NCBI RefSeq assembly: GCF_963676275.1 | Contig: NZ_OY781091.1 | Location: 1,962,775-2,026,774, forward strand | Source: an uncultured Cohaesibacter sp. | GTDB taxonomy: Bacteria; Pseudomonadota; Alphaproteobacteria; Rhizobiales; Cohaesibacteraceae | Direction of reading: 5' to 3' | DNA length: 64,000 bases | Shown: positions 26,497 to 35,728 of the stretch, one piece after another | Position numbering within the stretch: the stretch's first letter is position 1 | Layout: every line of letters starts with the position of its first letter | The notes under the pieces: model-generated | Seen by the model: only the letters and a program-made list of their open reading frames with translations | What the model was told of the DNA's origin: nothing | Database searches by the model: none | Made by a program: the position numbers and the translations under genes

Positions 26497-27227
26497 TATG
26501 ATCCGCTCCCTTCTGCGCAAATGCCTTTGGGGCAATGGATGATCTGTTCTTGATGCTTCTTGAAAAATTGCAACCCGTTGCGCACTGAAAGTACCACGGC
26601 ACGCGGCGTGATCGTGGCTCCGGAGAGTTGGTCGAAATAGCCACCGTCTTTCTTGACCTTCCATTGCTCGGCTGCCGGATCACCCAATGATCGGCCCGTG
26701 AACTGGCTGATCCAGCTGCCGCGCGAGGATTCGATCCGGTCGCCAAGGCCCGGCGTTTCCGTATGCTGGAGAACTTCCACGCCGAGCAGGGTGCCATCCT
26801 TGTCCACGCCGATGAGCGAGAGAATTGGGCCGCCATAGCCAACGGCGCTGACCTGATAGGCAACGGCGGCAAAGGCACCATCCTTGTAGGCCGGATAAAG
26901 TTGCATGCTTGATCCGGCTGCATCCTTGATCTCATAGGCATCCCGAACCAGATCATTGTCATGCAGGCTGGATGGTATCACCCTGGCCAGAGAGCTTTGC
27001 AGATCTTCCTTCTGCCGCAAGGCAATCGGGTCGAGGGTTGCCATATGGCTTGACGCGAGGATCACCGCGCAGATGAAGCAGAAAGCGCCGAGCAGCAGCG
27101 CCAGATAGGCCGGATTGCTGCGGTGTTTCTCATAGAAACGTGTCAGCTTGTCCCGCTTCTTATTCCAGATGGAAGGGGAGCCATCGGGGGAGGGCAGTTC
27201 AGCGGCGTTGATATCAGCTTCGCTCAT
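26496..27227 (-). CDS. rnfG: Rnf electron transport complex subunit G
   Basis: FMN-carrying subunit, 243 aa, with one N-terminal membrane anchor (LALLLGAFCFICAVILA) and a periplasmic FMN domain. The covalent flavinylation motif SGATITPRAV is intact near residue 210, its second threonine-type position being the expected FMN anchor. It starts within the last codons of rnfD (4-base overlap). The N-terminus is about 30 residues longer than in many homologues. Confidence 0.93.
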   Translation of the reverse strand: MSEADINAAELPSPDGSPSIWNKKRDKLTRFYEKHRSNPAYLALLLGAFCFICAVILASSHMATLDPIALRQKEDLQSSLARVIPSSLHDNDLVRDAYEIKDAAGSSMQLYPAYKDGAFAAVAYQVSAVGYGGPILSLIGVDKDGTLLGVEVLQHTETPGLGDRIESSRGSWISQFTGRSLGDPAAEQWKVKKDGGYFDQLSGATITPRAVVLSVRNGLQFFKKHQEQIIHCPKGICAEGSGS

Positions 27228-28315
27228 TGCGGCTCTCCCTTCTTGGCTTCCTTCAGCTTGATCGGATCACCCTTGCGGGTGCGCCCATAGATGCGCGGTT
27301 TGACGTAAGTATCGATCAGCGGAACGGTGGCATTCATCAAGAGGATCGCAAAGGCAACCCCTTCCGGATAGGCCGCCCATGTCCGGATGATGAAGGTGAG
27401 TGTTCCAACGCCCGCGCCAAAGATCAGCTTGCCGACTGGCGAGCCGGGCGCGGTGACATAGTCGGTGGCAATGAAAAAGACGGCAAAGGCGAAGGTGCCC
27501 GAGACCAGATGCACCAGCGGGCTGGCAAAATGATCCGGATCGAGAAAATGCGCCAGGCCGGAGAGGGCACACATCGCCCCGATCATGGCGACCGGTATAT
27601 GCCAGCTGATAATGCGCGTGGCGAGCAGAAACAGCCCACCCAAAAGCGCCAGCAGCGCCGATGTTTCCCCCATCGAGCCGGGCGCAAAGCCGATAATCAT
27701 CTTCTTGAGATCAAAGGATTGGGCCAAGATCTGTTGCAACACCTCACCGCGCCCGAGCTCTGTCTTGATCGTTCCCAGCAGCGATGCGCTGGTGATGGCG
27801 TCGATTTCGGGATGTCCGCCAAAGGTGATGGCAAGGCCATGCAGGAAATCGGGTGCTGCGCTGCCATAGATCGGCTGAGGCCCGAGAAACTGGGTCATCT
27901 GGATGGGGAAGGAAATCAGCAATACCGTGCGGGCGACCATTGCCGGATTGAAGACATTCTGCCCTAGCCCACCAAACGCCTGCTTTGCCAGCGTGATGGC
28001 AATCACGGAGCCGACCGCTCCAATCCACCATGGAGCCCATGGCGGCAGGGTCATGGCCAACAGCCAGCCGGTCAGAATGCCGGATCCATCCAGCAGATGC
28101 ATCAACACCGGCTTGCCGGCCATCTTCAGGCAAAGCGCTTCGGCCAGAATGGCGGTGAGGATCGTCACCAGAAACAGGAATATGGATGGCCAGCCAAACT
28201 GGACAAAGCCGAAGGCCGTAGACGGCACCAGCGCCAGCATGACAAGGCCCATGGTGCGCGACACGCTGGCTCCGGAATGGGAATAGGGTCCGGCTATGAT
28301 ATTGACGTCACTCAT
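27224..28315 (-). CDS. rnfD: Rnf electron transport complex subunit D
   Basis: Membrane subunit of 363 aa with about nine to ten helices, related to NqrB. Conserved stretches include GQNVFNPAMVARTVLL and FFIATDYVTAPGSPVGKLIFG. The region where RnfD normally carries its covalently bound FMN (D-A-x-S/T-G/S-A-T) reads DAITSASLLG, with serine in place of the usual acceptor threonine. Overlaps rnfC and rnfG by 4 bases each, so all are translationally coupled. Confidence 0.93.
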   Translation of the reverse strand: MSDVNIIAGPYSHSGASVSRTMGLVMLALVPSTAFGFVQFGWPSIFLFLVTILTAILAEALCLKMAGKPVLMHLLDGSGILTGWLLAMTLPPWAPWWIGAVGSVIAITLAKQAFGGLGQNVFNPAMVARTVLLISFPIQMTQFLGPQPIYGSAAPDFLHGLAITFGGHPEIDAITSASLLGTIKTELGRGEVLQQILAQSFDLKKMIIGFAPGSMGETSALLALLGGLFLLATRIISWHIPVAMIGAMCALSGLAHFLDPDHFASPLVHLVSGTFAFAVFFIATDYVTAPGSPVGKLIFGAGVGTLTFIIRTWAAYPEGVAFAILLMNATVPLIDTYVKPRIYGRTRKGDPIKLKEAKKGEPQ

Positions 28316-29874
28316 GCTTCAGCTCTTGCTCTCTGTTCTTGCGTGCTTGCTTCTTCAGCGTCCGGCAAGGCTTCTGTTACCGGAGCTTCAGCCTTGGCTT
28401 TGGCTGTTTCTTCCTGCTCTTTCTGGCGCTTCTTGGCTTCCCGCTCGGCCTTCATGCGGGCCATGGCTTCCTGTTTCTCTCGCTTGATCTTTTCCATGCG
28501 AGCGTCATGAAACTGGACCAGCCGTTTGGTTTCTTCCTGCTTGTGAGCGGCGCGCTGCTTGGCAGTGAGGCTGCCCTTGGCATAGTTGAAATATTGTACC
28601 AGCGGGATATTGGCCGGACAGACGAAGGAGCAGGAGCCGCAGGCAATACAGTCCCTGAGGCCGATATCGACGGCGCTTTCCAGCTCATCCGCCTTGATGC
28701 GGGCAGCCATTTCATAGGGCATCAAGCCGCAAGGGCAGGCTGCTACACAGGAGGTGCAGCGAATGCAGGGCATGATCGGTTTTTGTGATGTTTCCTTGCG
28801 GCCCAACGCCAGAATGCCGTTCGACCCCTTGATGATCGGCGCGCGCGTGCTGGAAACCGGATCCCCCATCATCGAGCCACCCAGCAGCAGCTTTTCCGGC
28901 TCGTCAATGAAGCCGCCGCAATGCTCGATGATGTGCGAAATCGGCGTGCCGATGGGGATTTCGAAATTGCCCTTTTGCCGGATCATCTCGCCGCTCACGG
29001 TCACAATCCGCGAAATCAGCGGCCTTCCATAACGAACCGCCTGCTGAATGGCATAGGTCGTGGCCACATTCTGAACGATCACGCCGACTTCTGCGGTCAG
29101 TGCCCGGGCCGGCACTTCCTGTCCGGTCAGGATCTGAACCAGATGCTTGGCAAAGCCGGTCGGGTAGCGCGTGGGAACTTCCACCACCCTGATGTCATAG
29201 CGATCCTGCTTCTCAACTTCTCTCTTGAGGGCCCTTATCGCCTCGGGTTTGTTCTTCTCCACGCCGATCAGTGCCTTGGTGACACCGATCGTGTGGCAGA
29301 TGATGGCGACACCGTCGAGAATTTCCTCGGCCCGCTCACGCATCAGGCGATCATCGCAGGTGATATAGGGCTCGCACTCGGCGGCATTGATCACCAGCGT
29401 ATGCAGATTGGTCCGGTTGCGCAGATTGAGTTTGACGGCAGCAGGAAAGGCCGCCCCGCCAAGGCCGACAACGCCAGCCTCGGCGATACGCTTGGCGATT
29501 TCATCCGGTGGCGTTTCAAATGGATCGAGCGGTGGCGGCAGTTGGCACCATTCATCCCTGCCATCCGGGCGCAGGGTTATGGTCGGCTCAGGCAGGCCGG
29601 ACGCATGCGGCGCAACAAAGCGGCCGATGGCGATGATCCGTCCGGAGGTGGGCGCATGGATCGAGGCCGAGACAGCCCCGCGCGAAAGGGCCAGCAGTTG
29701 GCCTTTCTTGACGCTCTCGCCTTTCTCAACGATTGGATTTGCCGGAGCCCCCGTATGTTGCTTGAGCGGAATGCGCATGAGACTGGGCAGCGGAATCTGC
29801 TCGATACGCGCATTCTCGGCCAGTTCCTTGCGTCCGTTGGGGTGAATGCCCCCTCTGATCTTGAAAAGTCTCAT
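28312..29874 (-). CDS. rnfC: Rnf electron transport complex subunit C
   Basis: NADH-binding peripheral subunit, 520 aa. It shows the RnfC N-domain (FRIRGGIHPNG-like FKIRGGIHPNGRK), the flavin/NADH region GLGGAAFPAAVKL, and two 4Fe-4S motifs (CIRCTSCVAACPCGLMP and CIACGSCSFVCPANIP) near residues 375 and 415. The C-terminal ~90 residues are a charged, Lys/Glu/Ala-rich coiled segment typical of proteobacterial RnfC. Starts 12 bases after rnfB. Confidence 0.95.
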   Translation of the reverse strand: MRLFKIRGGIHPNGRKELAENARIEQIPLPSLMRIPLKQHTGAPANPIVEKGESVKKGQLLALSRGAVSASIHAPTSGRIIAIGRFVAPHASGLPEPTITLRPDGRDEWCQLPPPLDPFETPPDEIAKRIAEAGVVGLGGAAFPAAVKLNLRNRTNLHTLVINAAECEPYITCDDRLMRERAEEILDGVAIICHTIGVTKALIGVEKNKPEAIRALKREVEKQDRYDIRVVEVPTRYPTGFAKHLVQILTGQEVPARALTAEVGVIVQNVATTYAIQQAVRYGRPLISRIVTVSGEMIRQKGNFEIPIGTPISHIIEHCGGFIDEPEKLLLGGSMMGDPVSSTRAPIIKGSNGILALGRKETSQKPIMPCIRCTSCVAACPCGLMPYEMAARIKADELESAVDIGLRDCIACGSCSFVCPANIPLVQYFNYAKGSLTAKQRAAHKQEETKRLVQFHDARMEKIKREKQEAMARMKAEREAKKRQKEQEETAKAKAEAPVTEALPDAEEASTQEQRARAEA

Positions 29875-29886
29875 TGGGTTATTCCC

Positions 29887-30423
29887 TCAGCTTGCCAGAG
29901 GAAGCTCTGGTTTTGGCCAATGCCAGGTTTGTATCGTGGTGGTTTCCTTGCGCATGGCAATCGCACCTGTCGGGCAGACGTCGGCGCATTTCTCGCAACC
30001 GGTGCAGGCATCGTCCACGACACCATGTATCTGTTTGGACGCGCCAATGATGGCGTCTGTCGGGCAGCGTTTGGAGCATTTGGTGCAGCCGATGCAGAGA
30101 TCCTCGAAGACGAAGGCGATCATCGGCCCGCTATCCTTCATGCCGGAAAGATCCGCCTCAACGCCCAGCTTGTCGGCCAGCGCTGCGGCCAGATCCTTGC
30201 CACCCGGAGGGCAGAGGGTCACCTCGGCCTTGTGGTCTGCAAGGGCATTGGCCGCATCGGCGCAGCCCAGAAATCCGCATTGGCCGCAATTGGAACCGGG
30301 CAAAAGATCCGCGATTTCGCCAGCAATCGGATTGCCCTCGACGCGCAGATAGTGCGCCGCCAGTCCAAGACCTCCTCCAAGAACCAGACCCAGAGCCAAA
30401 AGCGCTCCCATCGCTGCCAACAT
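29887..30423 (-). CDS. rnfB: Rnf electron transport complex subunit B
   Basis: Ferredoxin-like membrane-anchored subunit, 178 aa. One N-terminal helix is followed by the RnfB-type four-cysteine motif in LLPGSNCGQCGFLGCADA and two ferredoxin clusters, CIGCTKCSKRCP and CTGCEKCADVCP. It passes electrons to soluble ferredoxin/flavodoxin. Lies 36 bases after rnfA. Confidence 0.95.
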   Translation of the reverse strand: MLAAMGALLALGLVLGGGLGLAAHYLRVEGNPIAGEIADLLPGSNCGQCGFLGCADAANALADHKAEVTLCPPGGKDLAAALADKLGVEADLSGMKDSGPMIAFVFEDLCIGCTKCSKRCPTDAIIGASKQIHGVVDDACTGCEKCADVCPTGAIAMRKETTTIQTWHWPKPELPLAS

Positions 30424-30459
30424 TTCAAACTCCTCTAGATGTGAATGAATGCCTCGCGG

Positions 30460-31041
30460 CTAGTGGGAAACCAGCCCTGCAAAGCCCATGAAGGACAGGG
30501 ACAGAAAACCGGCGGTGAGAAAGGCAATCGGCGTTCCCTTGAACAGTGCGGGAACATCGGCCAGCTTGATGCGTTCTCTAAGGCCGGCAAACAGCACCAG
30601 CACCAGCGAGAAGCCGAGCGCCGAGCCCAGCCCGAAAAGCACGCTCTCAAACAGGGTGTGATCTTCCTGAATATTGAGCAGCGCCACCCCGAGCACGGCG
30701 CAGTTGGTGGTGATCAGGGGCAGGTAAATGCCAAGACGCTGATGCAGAACCGGCGAGAATTTGTGTATCGCCATTTCCGTGAACTGGACGATGGCGGCAA
30801 TCAGCAGGATAAGGGTCAGGATGCGCAGATATTGCAAGTCGAAGGGCTCCAGCAGAAGCTTCTCGATAGCCCATGCGGCCGTTGCCGCCAATGTCAAAAC
30901 GAAAGTGGTGGCAAAACCCATGCCCATCGCTGCCGACAGCTTGTTCGACACGCCCATGAAGGGGCACAGGCCGAGAAATTTGACCAGCACCACATTGTTG
31001 ACGAGCGCCGTTTCCAGAAGGATCAGCAAAGTATGTTCCAT
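30460..31041 (-). CDS. rnfA: Rnf electron transport complex subunit A
   Basis: Six-helix membrane subunit (193 aa), paired with RnfE in inverted topology. It has [18 protein letters not shown] and [15 protein letters not shown], whose cysteines hold the intramembrane Fe-S centre shared with RnfE. I start it at the ATG at 31041; the open frame reaches 31386, but that would pass through the promoter. A sigma-54 promoter sits about 60 bases upstream, making rnfA the first gene of the NifA-controlled leftward operon. Confidence 0.94.
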   Translation of the reverse strand: MEHTLLILLETALVNNVVLVKFLGLCPFMGVSNKLSAAMGMGFATTFVLTLAATAAWAIEKLLLEPFDLQYLRILTLILLIAAIVQFTEMAIHKFSPVLHQRLGIYLPLITTNCAVLGVALLNIQEDHTLFESVLFGLGSALGFSLVLVLFAGLRERIKLADVPALFKGTPIAFLTAGFLSLSFMGFAGLVSH

Positions 31042-31102
31042 GAGGGCAGTCCATTTGGCCGGGTTGAAAATCAGACGAGACAATCGGTCTTGTCGATCTG
31101 AT

Positions 31103-31118
31103 TGCATCAACCATGCCA
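31103..31118 (-). promoter_or_regulatory. Sigma-54 promoter of the rnf operon
   Basis: Minus-strand TGGCATGGTTGATGCA has GG at -24 and GC at -12 separated by exactly ten bases, close to the consensus TGGCAC-N5-TTGCA. Predicted transcription start near 31092, about 50 bases before rnfA. Confidence 0.75.
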
Positions 31119-31241
31119 AATGGCGGAAGGGCTGGAGAGAATTGGCCCGAACAGGCTGATTTCCGCTCGCCACCGGCATATCTCGCCTTTCGGTCATTTC
31201 TGAAGCATTTGCTACAAAAATGCGCGAGCGCCGATTTTCAT

Positions 31242-31257
31242 TGTAGCAAACACGACA
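31242..31257. promoter_or_regulatory. NifA upstream activator site (rnfA/nifL divergent region)
   Basis: TGT-AGCAAACACG-ACA fits the NifA site TGT-N10-ACA. It lies about 85 bases upstream of the predicted nifL-like start and about 157 bases upstream of the rnf start, so it could serve both divergent promoters. Confidence 0.7.
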
Positions 31258-31308
31258 ACCTGAGCGGCAAAAACCGCCCAAAACGGCCTTAAATGGCAAA
31301 GCCCCAGT

Positions 31309-31324
31309 CGGCACGCTTGTTGCA
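31309..31324 (+). promoter_or_regulatory. Sigma-54 promoter of nifL-nifA
   Basis: CGGCACGCTTGTTGCA matches the -24/-12 consensus with GG-N10-GC spacing (GG 31310-31311, GC 31322-31323). Predicted start near 31335, which rules out the ATG at 31337 as start of the downstream gene and favours 31367. NifA would thus activate its own operon. Confidence 0.78.
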
Positions 31325-31366
31325 TCTGTCTTGTAAATGGAATTTTCAAAAGAGCGACAGGCCGCA

Positions 31367-32197
31367 ATGACAGAACAACTTGCCAAACGGGCTCATGCCC
31401 CATTCTACACCGTGGAATGCGCTTCGCGCTGCCAGTTGGTGGAGTTCCAGAAGCAGGAATATGAGAAGGCCCGGCTGAACGCGATCCGCGCCCGCATGGC
31501 CGAGACCGAGATGGAATATCGCACGCGCGAAGTGATCGACGGTGCGCTCTATCTTCTGCAAAAGCCGCTCAATGTGATGACTGCGCTCTCCAACAATCTC
31601 CAGCGCAGCGGCTGCAGCGTCAGAACGCCGGGCTGCATGCCCATGGGATGCGCACTGGATGAAGCGCTGGATGCCGGACATGAGGCAGCGCGCACCCTGA
31701 AACTCTCACTACCGAACGACAAGCATATTCCGCACGCGCCGGTCAATATCAATGAAGCGATAAGAGACTGTCTCATCATCTCAGCCGATCACATTGATGC
31801 CTGTGGCATCGAGGTTTTCTGGCGGGCCAGCTCAGACCTGCCGATGATCCTGTGTGATGATATCACCGTGCGCGTTCTGCTGCGGACGCTGCTTGATAAT
31901 GCCATCAACGCCATAGGGGAGAATGGTGCAACCGCCAGAGAGGTTCGCGTCATATCGCGCGTTGGTGCTGACAGAATGGTCGAAGTCTGCATTCAGGACA
32001 CCGGACCGGGCATAGACCGGGCCGCCAGAACAAAGGTTTTCGAACCATTTTATACAGCCTGGCAGGCCGGACCACACCATGCGGGGTTGGGGTTGGCCAT
32101 CGCCAGACAGATCGTGGCAGACCTGCATGGAGACATAGAAGTCCGCGAAAGCAATGTACGCGGTTCTACGATTTGTGTGAGCCTGCCTGCCTGTTAG
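31367..32197 (+). CDS. NifL-like regulator lacking PAS domains (kinase-like C-terminal half only)
   Basis: Cytoplasmic protein of 276 aa placed directly before nifA, as nifL is in Azotobacter and Klebsiella. After a short N-terminal coil with two cysteines (residues 18 and 22) comes a NifL H-domain-like helix pair ([19 protein letters not shown], with no phospho-accepting histidine) and an intact GHKL ATPase: N box [14 protein letters not shown]1 [11 protein letters not shown] box [11 protein letters not shown]2 [11 protein letters not shown]. Full NifL is about 500-520 aa with two N-terminal PAS domains, one binding FAD as redox sensor; these are absent. The nucleotide-binding part probably still inhibits NifA in response to ADP or GlnK; that is inference. 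Start chosen at 31367 from the promoter position. Confidence 0.78.
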   Translation: MTEQLAKRAHAPFYTVECASRCQLVEFQKQEYEKARLNAIRARMAETEMEYRTREVIDGALYLLQKPLNVMTALSNNLQRSGCSVRTPGCMPMGCALDEALDAGHEAARTLKLSLPNDKHIPHAPVNINEAIRDCLIISADHIDACGIEVFWRASSDLPMILCDDITVRVLLRTLLDNAINAIGENGATAREVRVISRVGADRMVEVCIQDTGPGIDRAARTKVFEPFYTAWQAGPHHAGLGLAIARQIVADLHGDIEVRESNVRGSTICVSLPAC

Positions 32198-32222
32198 ACC
32201 TCCCTAGAAGATTGCGAGCATC

Positions 32223-33860
32223 ATGAGCATTCAGTGTCCAGCGACGTCGGATGAAGTCATCACTCACGATGATGGATTATGCCCCAAGCCCGTCTTCTGT
32301 TCCTTTTATAGAAGGGAGCTGGAGACCCTTTACAAAGTCAGTCAATTACTGGGGCGCTCTCTCGATTTGCATGATACAGCGCGAGAAGTCCTGCGCCTTC
32401 TGCATGAAGAGGGGCGCCTGCATTATGGTATGATCTGCCTGCTGGACAAGGAAAGCGGGTTGCTGAGGATCATCGACATTCATCAGGACGAGGCGACCTT
32501 TACCAAGAATGTCAGCTATCTTCCGGGCGAAGGCATTGTCGGTTCAATCCTGAGCGAGAAAAAACTGATTGTCGTGCCACGCATCGCCGAAGAGCCGCGT
32601 TTTCTCGATCGGCTCGGAGTCTATGATCCGCAGCGCCCATTCGTCGGTGCGCCGATATTTCTCGGCTCGAACGAACCGGTAGGCGTCTTTGCCGCGCAGC
32701 CGAATTTCGCCGACAAGTTTCTGGAAGACAATGCAAAACTGATGCAGATGATCGCCTCGCTGATCGGGCAGGCCATCCTGCTTTCCAGTTCGGTGCAGGA
32801 AGAGCAGGAAAAGCTGCGTGCCGAAAGGGACAGCCTGCGCCGCAGGGTCAAGCGTCAGCACGGCTTCGAGAATATCATTGGTGAAACCGACGCCATGCGG
32901 CTGGTCTTCGATCAGGTGCGCATGGTTGCCAAATGGAACACGACGGTGCTCATTCGCGGTGAAAGCGGAACCGGCAAGGAACTGATCGCCAACGCCATCC
33001 ATTATAATTCCCCTCGTGCGAACGAGCCCTATCTCAAGCTCAATTGCGCGGCCCTGCCGGACAATCTGCTGGAATCCGAACTGTTCGGCCATGAGAAGGG
33101 GGCCTTTACCGGTGCGACCTCAATGCGCAAGGGGCGGTTCGAACAGGCCGATGGCGGCACGCTGTTTCTGGATGAAATCGGCGAGATTACCCCCGCCTTC
33201 CAGTCAAAGCTTCTGCGTGTATTGCAGGAGGGTGAATTCGAGCGGGTCGGTGGCAACAGGACCCACAAGGTCGATGTCCGCATCATCGCGGCCACCAACA
33301 AGGATCTGGAAGCCGCAGTTGAATCCGGCGATTTCAGGGAAGATCTCTATTATCGTCTCAATGTGATGGCAATCAACATGCCGTCCTTGCGCGAACGGAT
33401 GGATGACATTCCCGAACTGGCCCGCTTTCTGATCGGCAAGATCGGTCAGCAGCAGGGGCGGCCACTCACGCTCAAGGACAGCGCCATCCGTTTGCTCATG
33501 CGCCACAGCTGGCCGGGCAATGTCCGCGAGTTGGAAAATTGTCTTGAGCGCGCCTCTGTCATGAGCCCGGATGGGGTGCTTGACCGCGATGTTGTTTCTC
33601 TCTCGGGGTTGCCGGAGAAAGCCCTCATAGGCGTCCCCGCTCAACCTTTACCGCCAGTGCTCAAGGCACCTGCTGCGGGTGAGCAGGACTCGGCGGAAAA
33701 GGCATGGCAAAATGAAGAGCTGGATGAACGCGAAAGGGTCATCGCGGCGCTCGAGGAAGCCGGTTGGGTGCAGGCCAAGGCGGCACGCCTGCTCGACATG
33801 ACCCCGCGCCAGATTGCCTACCGCATCAAGATACTTGGAATCTCGGTCAGACGAATCTGA
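32223..33860 (+). CDS. nifA: Nif-specific sigma-54 activator NifA (gamma-type, no interdomain cysteine motif)
   Basis: Master activator of the nif genes, 545 aa. Domain order: N-terminal GAF domain (about 25-195), AAA+ domain with GESGTGKE Walker A, the sigma-54 contact loop GAFTGAT, Walker [12 protein letters not shown] and [13 protein letters not shown], then a Fis-type helix-turn-helix at the end ([19 protein letters not shown]). Oxygen-sensitive alphaproteobacterial NifA proteins carry a C-x11-C...C-x4-C cluster between the AAA+ and DNA-binding parts; here that linker contains only one cysteine (NCLERA). This matches NifA proteins that depend on NifL for sensing. Cysteines at about 5, 20 and 26 precede GAF. 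It follows the NifL-like gene by 25 bases. Confidence 0.96.
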   Translation: MSIQCPATSDEVITHDDGLCPKPVFCSFYRRELETLYKVSQLLGRSLDLHDTAREVLRLLHEEGRLHYGMICLLDKESGLLRIIDIHQDEATFTKNVSYLPGEGIVGSILSEKKLIVVPRIAEEPRFLDRLGVYDPQRPFVGAPIFLGSNEPVGVFAAQPNFADKFLEDNAKLMQMIASLIGQAILLSSSVQEEQEKLRAERDSLRRRVKRQHGFENIIGETDAMRLVFDQVRMVAKWNTTVLIRGESGTGKELIANAIHYNSPRANEPYLKLNCAALPDNLLESELFGHEKGAFTGATSMRKGRFEQADGGTLFLDEIGEITPAFQSKLLRVLQEGEFERVGGNRTHKVDVRIIAATNKDLEAAVESGDFREDLYYRLNVMAINMPSLRERMDDIPELARFLIGKIGQQQGRPLTLKDSAIRLLMRHSWPGNVRELENCLERASVMSPDGVLDRDVVSLSGLPEKALIGVPAQPLPPVLKAPAAGEQDSAEKAWQNEELDERERVIAALEEAGWVQAKAARLLDMTPRQIAYRIKILGISVRRI

Positions 33861-33993
33861 CCGGGATTTCTTCCCTGCCTAGGGCTCGCCCTGCGCATGC
33901 TTTGCCCCTTTATTCTCCTATGCTCCCATGTCTTTTCTCTTTGCATCAACCCGGTTGCTATGTCGCAAAAGCAACGGCGACAGGAATGCGCCA

Positions 33994-34011
33994 TTGTCGC
34001 AGTTGCGACAA
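33994..34011. promoter_or_regulatory. NifA upstream activator site of the nifB operon
   Basis: TTGTCGCAGTTGCGACAA contains TGT-N10-ACA inside an almost perfect palindrome. It lies about 100 bases upstream of the predicted nifB transcription start, the usual distance. Confidence 0.85.
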
Positions 34012-34078
34012 TCAGACGGCTTTGCCAATTTCTGTGATATGCATTCAATAACAATGACTTGGAAAGGTTTGTTGGTTC

Positions 34079-34094
34079 TGGCACAGCCCTTGCA
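34079..34094 (+). promoter_or_regulatory. Sigma-54 promoter of the nifB operon
   Basis: TGGCACAGCCCTTGCA is a full match to the -24/-12 consensus (GG 34080-34081, GC 34092-34093). Start expected near 34105, upstream of the ATG at 34142. Confidence 0.9.
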
Positions 34095-34141
34095 AATATT
34101 CATTCGACTATGGACCAATGCGGATGAAAGGATCGGGCACC

Positions 34142-35716
34142 ATGTTGGATGGACTGACAGAAGCAAGGGAACCAACCGGATGCAGCCAGATATCCTGTGG
34201 TAGCTCGAATGATCATCTCGACCATTTGCCCAAGGCCATTCTGGAGCGCGTCAGGAACCATCCCTGCTATTCCGAAGAAGCGCATCATCACTATGCCCGC
34301 ATGCATGTCGCCGTCGCTCCTGCCTGCAACATCCAGTGCAATTATTGCAATCGCAAATATGATTGCGCCAATGAAAGCCGCCCCGGCGTGGTTTCCGAGC
34401 TTCTGACGCCGGAACAGGCCGTCAAAAAGACCCTTGCCGTGGCCGCGACCATTCCCCAGATGACGGTGTTGGGCGTCGCCGGACCGGGAGACCCGCTCGC
34501 CAATCCAAAGCGAACCTTTGAGACCTTCCGGATGCTGTCCGAGCAGGCTCCCGATATCAAGCTTTGTGTCTCAACCAACGGTCTGGCGCTGCCTGATTGC
34601 GTCGAAGATCTGACAAAATACAATGTCGATCATGTGACCATCACCATCAATGCAGTCGATCCGGACGTCGGTGCGCAGATCTATCCATGGATCTATTGGA
34701 ACAATCGCCGCATGCGTGGCGTCAAGGCTGCCAAGATCCTGATCGAGCGCCAGCAGCAGGGGCTCGAGATGCTGATCGAGCGGGGCATTCTGGTCAAGGT
34801 CAACTCGGTGCTCATTCCCGGCGTCAATGATGAACATCTCAAGGAGGTGAGCCGTGTTATCAAGGCAAAGGGTGCCTTTTTGCATAATGTCATGCCGCTG
34901 ATCACGGAAGCGGCCCACGGCACCTATTATGGTGTGATGGGACAGCGCGCCCCCACCCAGCAGGAACTGACCGATTTGCAGGACGCCTGCGGCGACATGA
35001 ACATGATGCGCCATTGCCGTCAATGTCGCGCCGATGCCGTCGGTTTGCTTGGCGAAGATCGCGGCGCGGAATTTACCCTCGACAAGATCGACGCGCTCGA
35101 TATCGACTATGCCGCTGCCATGCAAACGCGTGCCAAGGTGCAGTCGGACATTGAGGCCGAACGGGAAAGGCAGAAGCTCCGGCAGCAAGGTCTCAGGCAA
35201 CAGCTCAAGGCCGCCAATGGCAGAACGCTCTTCACGGTCAATGGGCTCACAATCGAACAACAGGCCCCGGCAGCATCCCAACTCGCCTCGGGCATGGGTA
35301 ACGGCGCACCGCTTCCAGCGGGTCTGCGCCCGGTGCTGATGGCCGTTGCCAGCAGCGGGCAGGGGCTGATCAATCAGCATTTCGGCTCGGCCAAAGAATT
35401 CATGATCTACGAAGTCTCCCCCAAGGGCGCGCGCCTGATCGGCCATCGCAAGACCGCACAATATTGCACCGGACCGGTCAATTGCGGCGATGGCGACGCG
35501 GCTTTGCCCGAGACCATAGAGCTGCTGAAGGGCTGCGAAGTGGTTCTTTGCTCCAAGGTCGGTTTCAAGCCATGGGACCAGCTCGAAGCCGCCGGGATCA
35601 TTCCCAATGGCGAATTCGCCGACAAGCCGATCGTGCCGTCCCTGATGGCATTTTATCGTGAAATGCATTTGGCTGGAACATTGGAAACAACAGCAAATCA
35701 GACGGTTAGCGCATAG
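34142..35716 (+). CDS. nifB: FeMo-cofactor biosynthesis radical SAM protein NifB
   Basis: Radical SAM enzyme that fuses two 4Fe-4S clusters and inserts carbide to make the 8Fe core (NifB-co) of FeMo-co. The radical SAM cluster motif CNIQCNYCNRKYDC is near residue 62. After a linker with a charged helix, a NifX-like domain fills the C-terminal ~120 residues (VLMAVASSGQGLINQHFGSA, then TGPVNCGDG), the usual proteobacterial two-domain form. ATG at 34142 (MLDGLTEAREP) follows AAAGGAT; in-frame ATGs at 34118 and 34124 are alternatives. 524 aa. First gene of a sigma-54-driven operon reaching nifQ. Confidence 0.97.
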   Translation: MLDGLTEAREPTGCSQISCGSSNDHLDHLPKAILERVRNHPCYSEEAHHHYARMHVAVAPACNIQCNYCNRKYDCANESRPGVVSELLTPEQAVKKTLAVAATIPQMTVLGVAGPGDPLANPKRTFETFRMLSEQAPDIKLCVSTNGLALPDCVEDLTKYNVDHVTITINAVDPDVGAQIYPWIYWNNRRMRGVKAAKILIERQQQGLEMLIERGILVKVNSVLIPGVNDEHLKEVSRVIKAKGAFLHNVMPLITEAAHGTYYGVMGQRAPTQQELTDLQDACGDMNMMRHCRQCRADAVGLLGEDRGAEFTLDKIDALDIDYAAAMQTRAKVQSDIEAERERQKLRQQGLRQQLKAANGRTLFTVNGLTIEQQAPAASQLASGMGNGAPLPAGLRPVLMAVASSGQGLINQHFGSAKEFMIYEVSPKGARLIGHRKTAQYCTGPVNCGDGDAALPETIELLKGCEVVLCSKVGFKPWDQLEAAGIIPNGEFADKPIVPSLMAFYREMHLAGTLETTANQTVSA

Positions 35717-35728
35717 GGGGATTGCATC

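Noticed and set aside
31337-31366. ATG at 31337 as start of the NifL-like gene
   Set aside because: It lies only about two bases after the predicted sigma-54 transcription start, leaving no room for a ribosome site.
31367-32197. Ordinary two-component sensor kinase
   Set aside because: No phospho-accepting histidine in the H region and no response regulator nearby; position directly before nifA and the H-region pattern favour a NifL relative.
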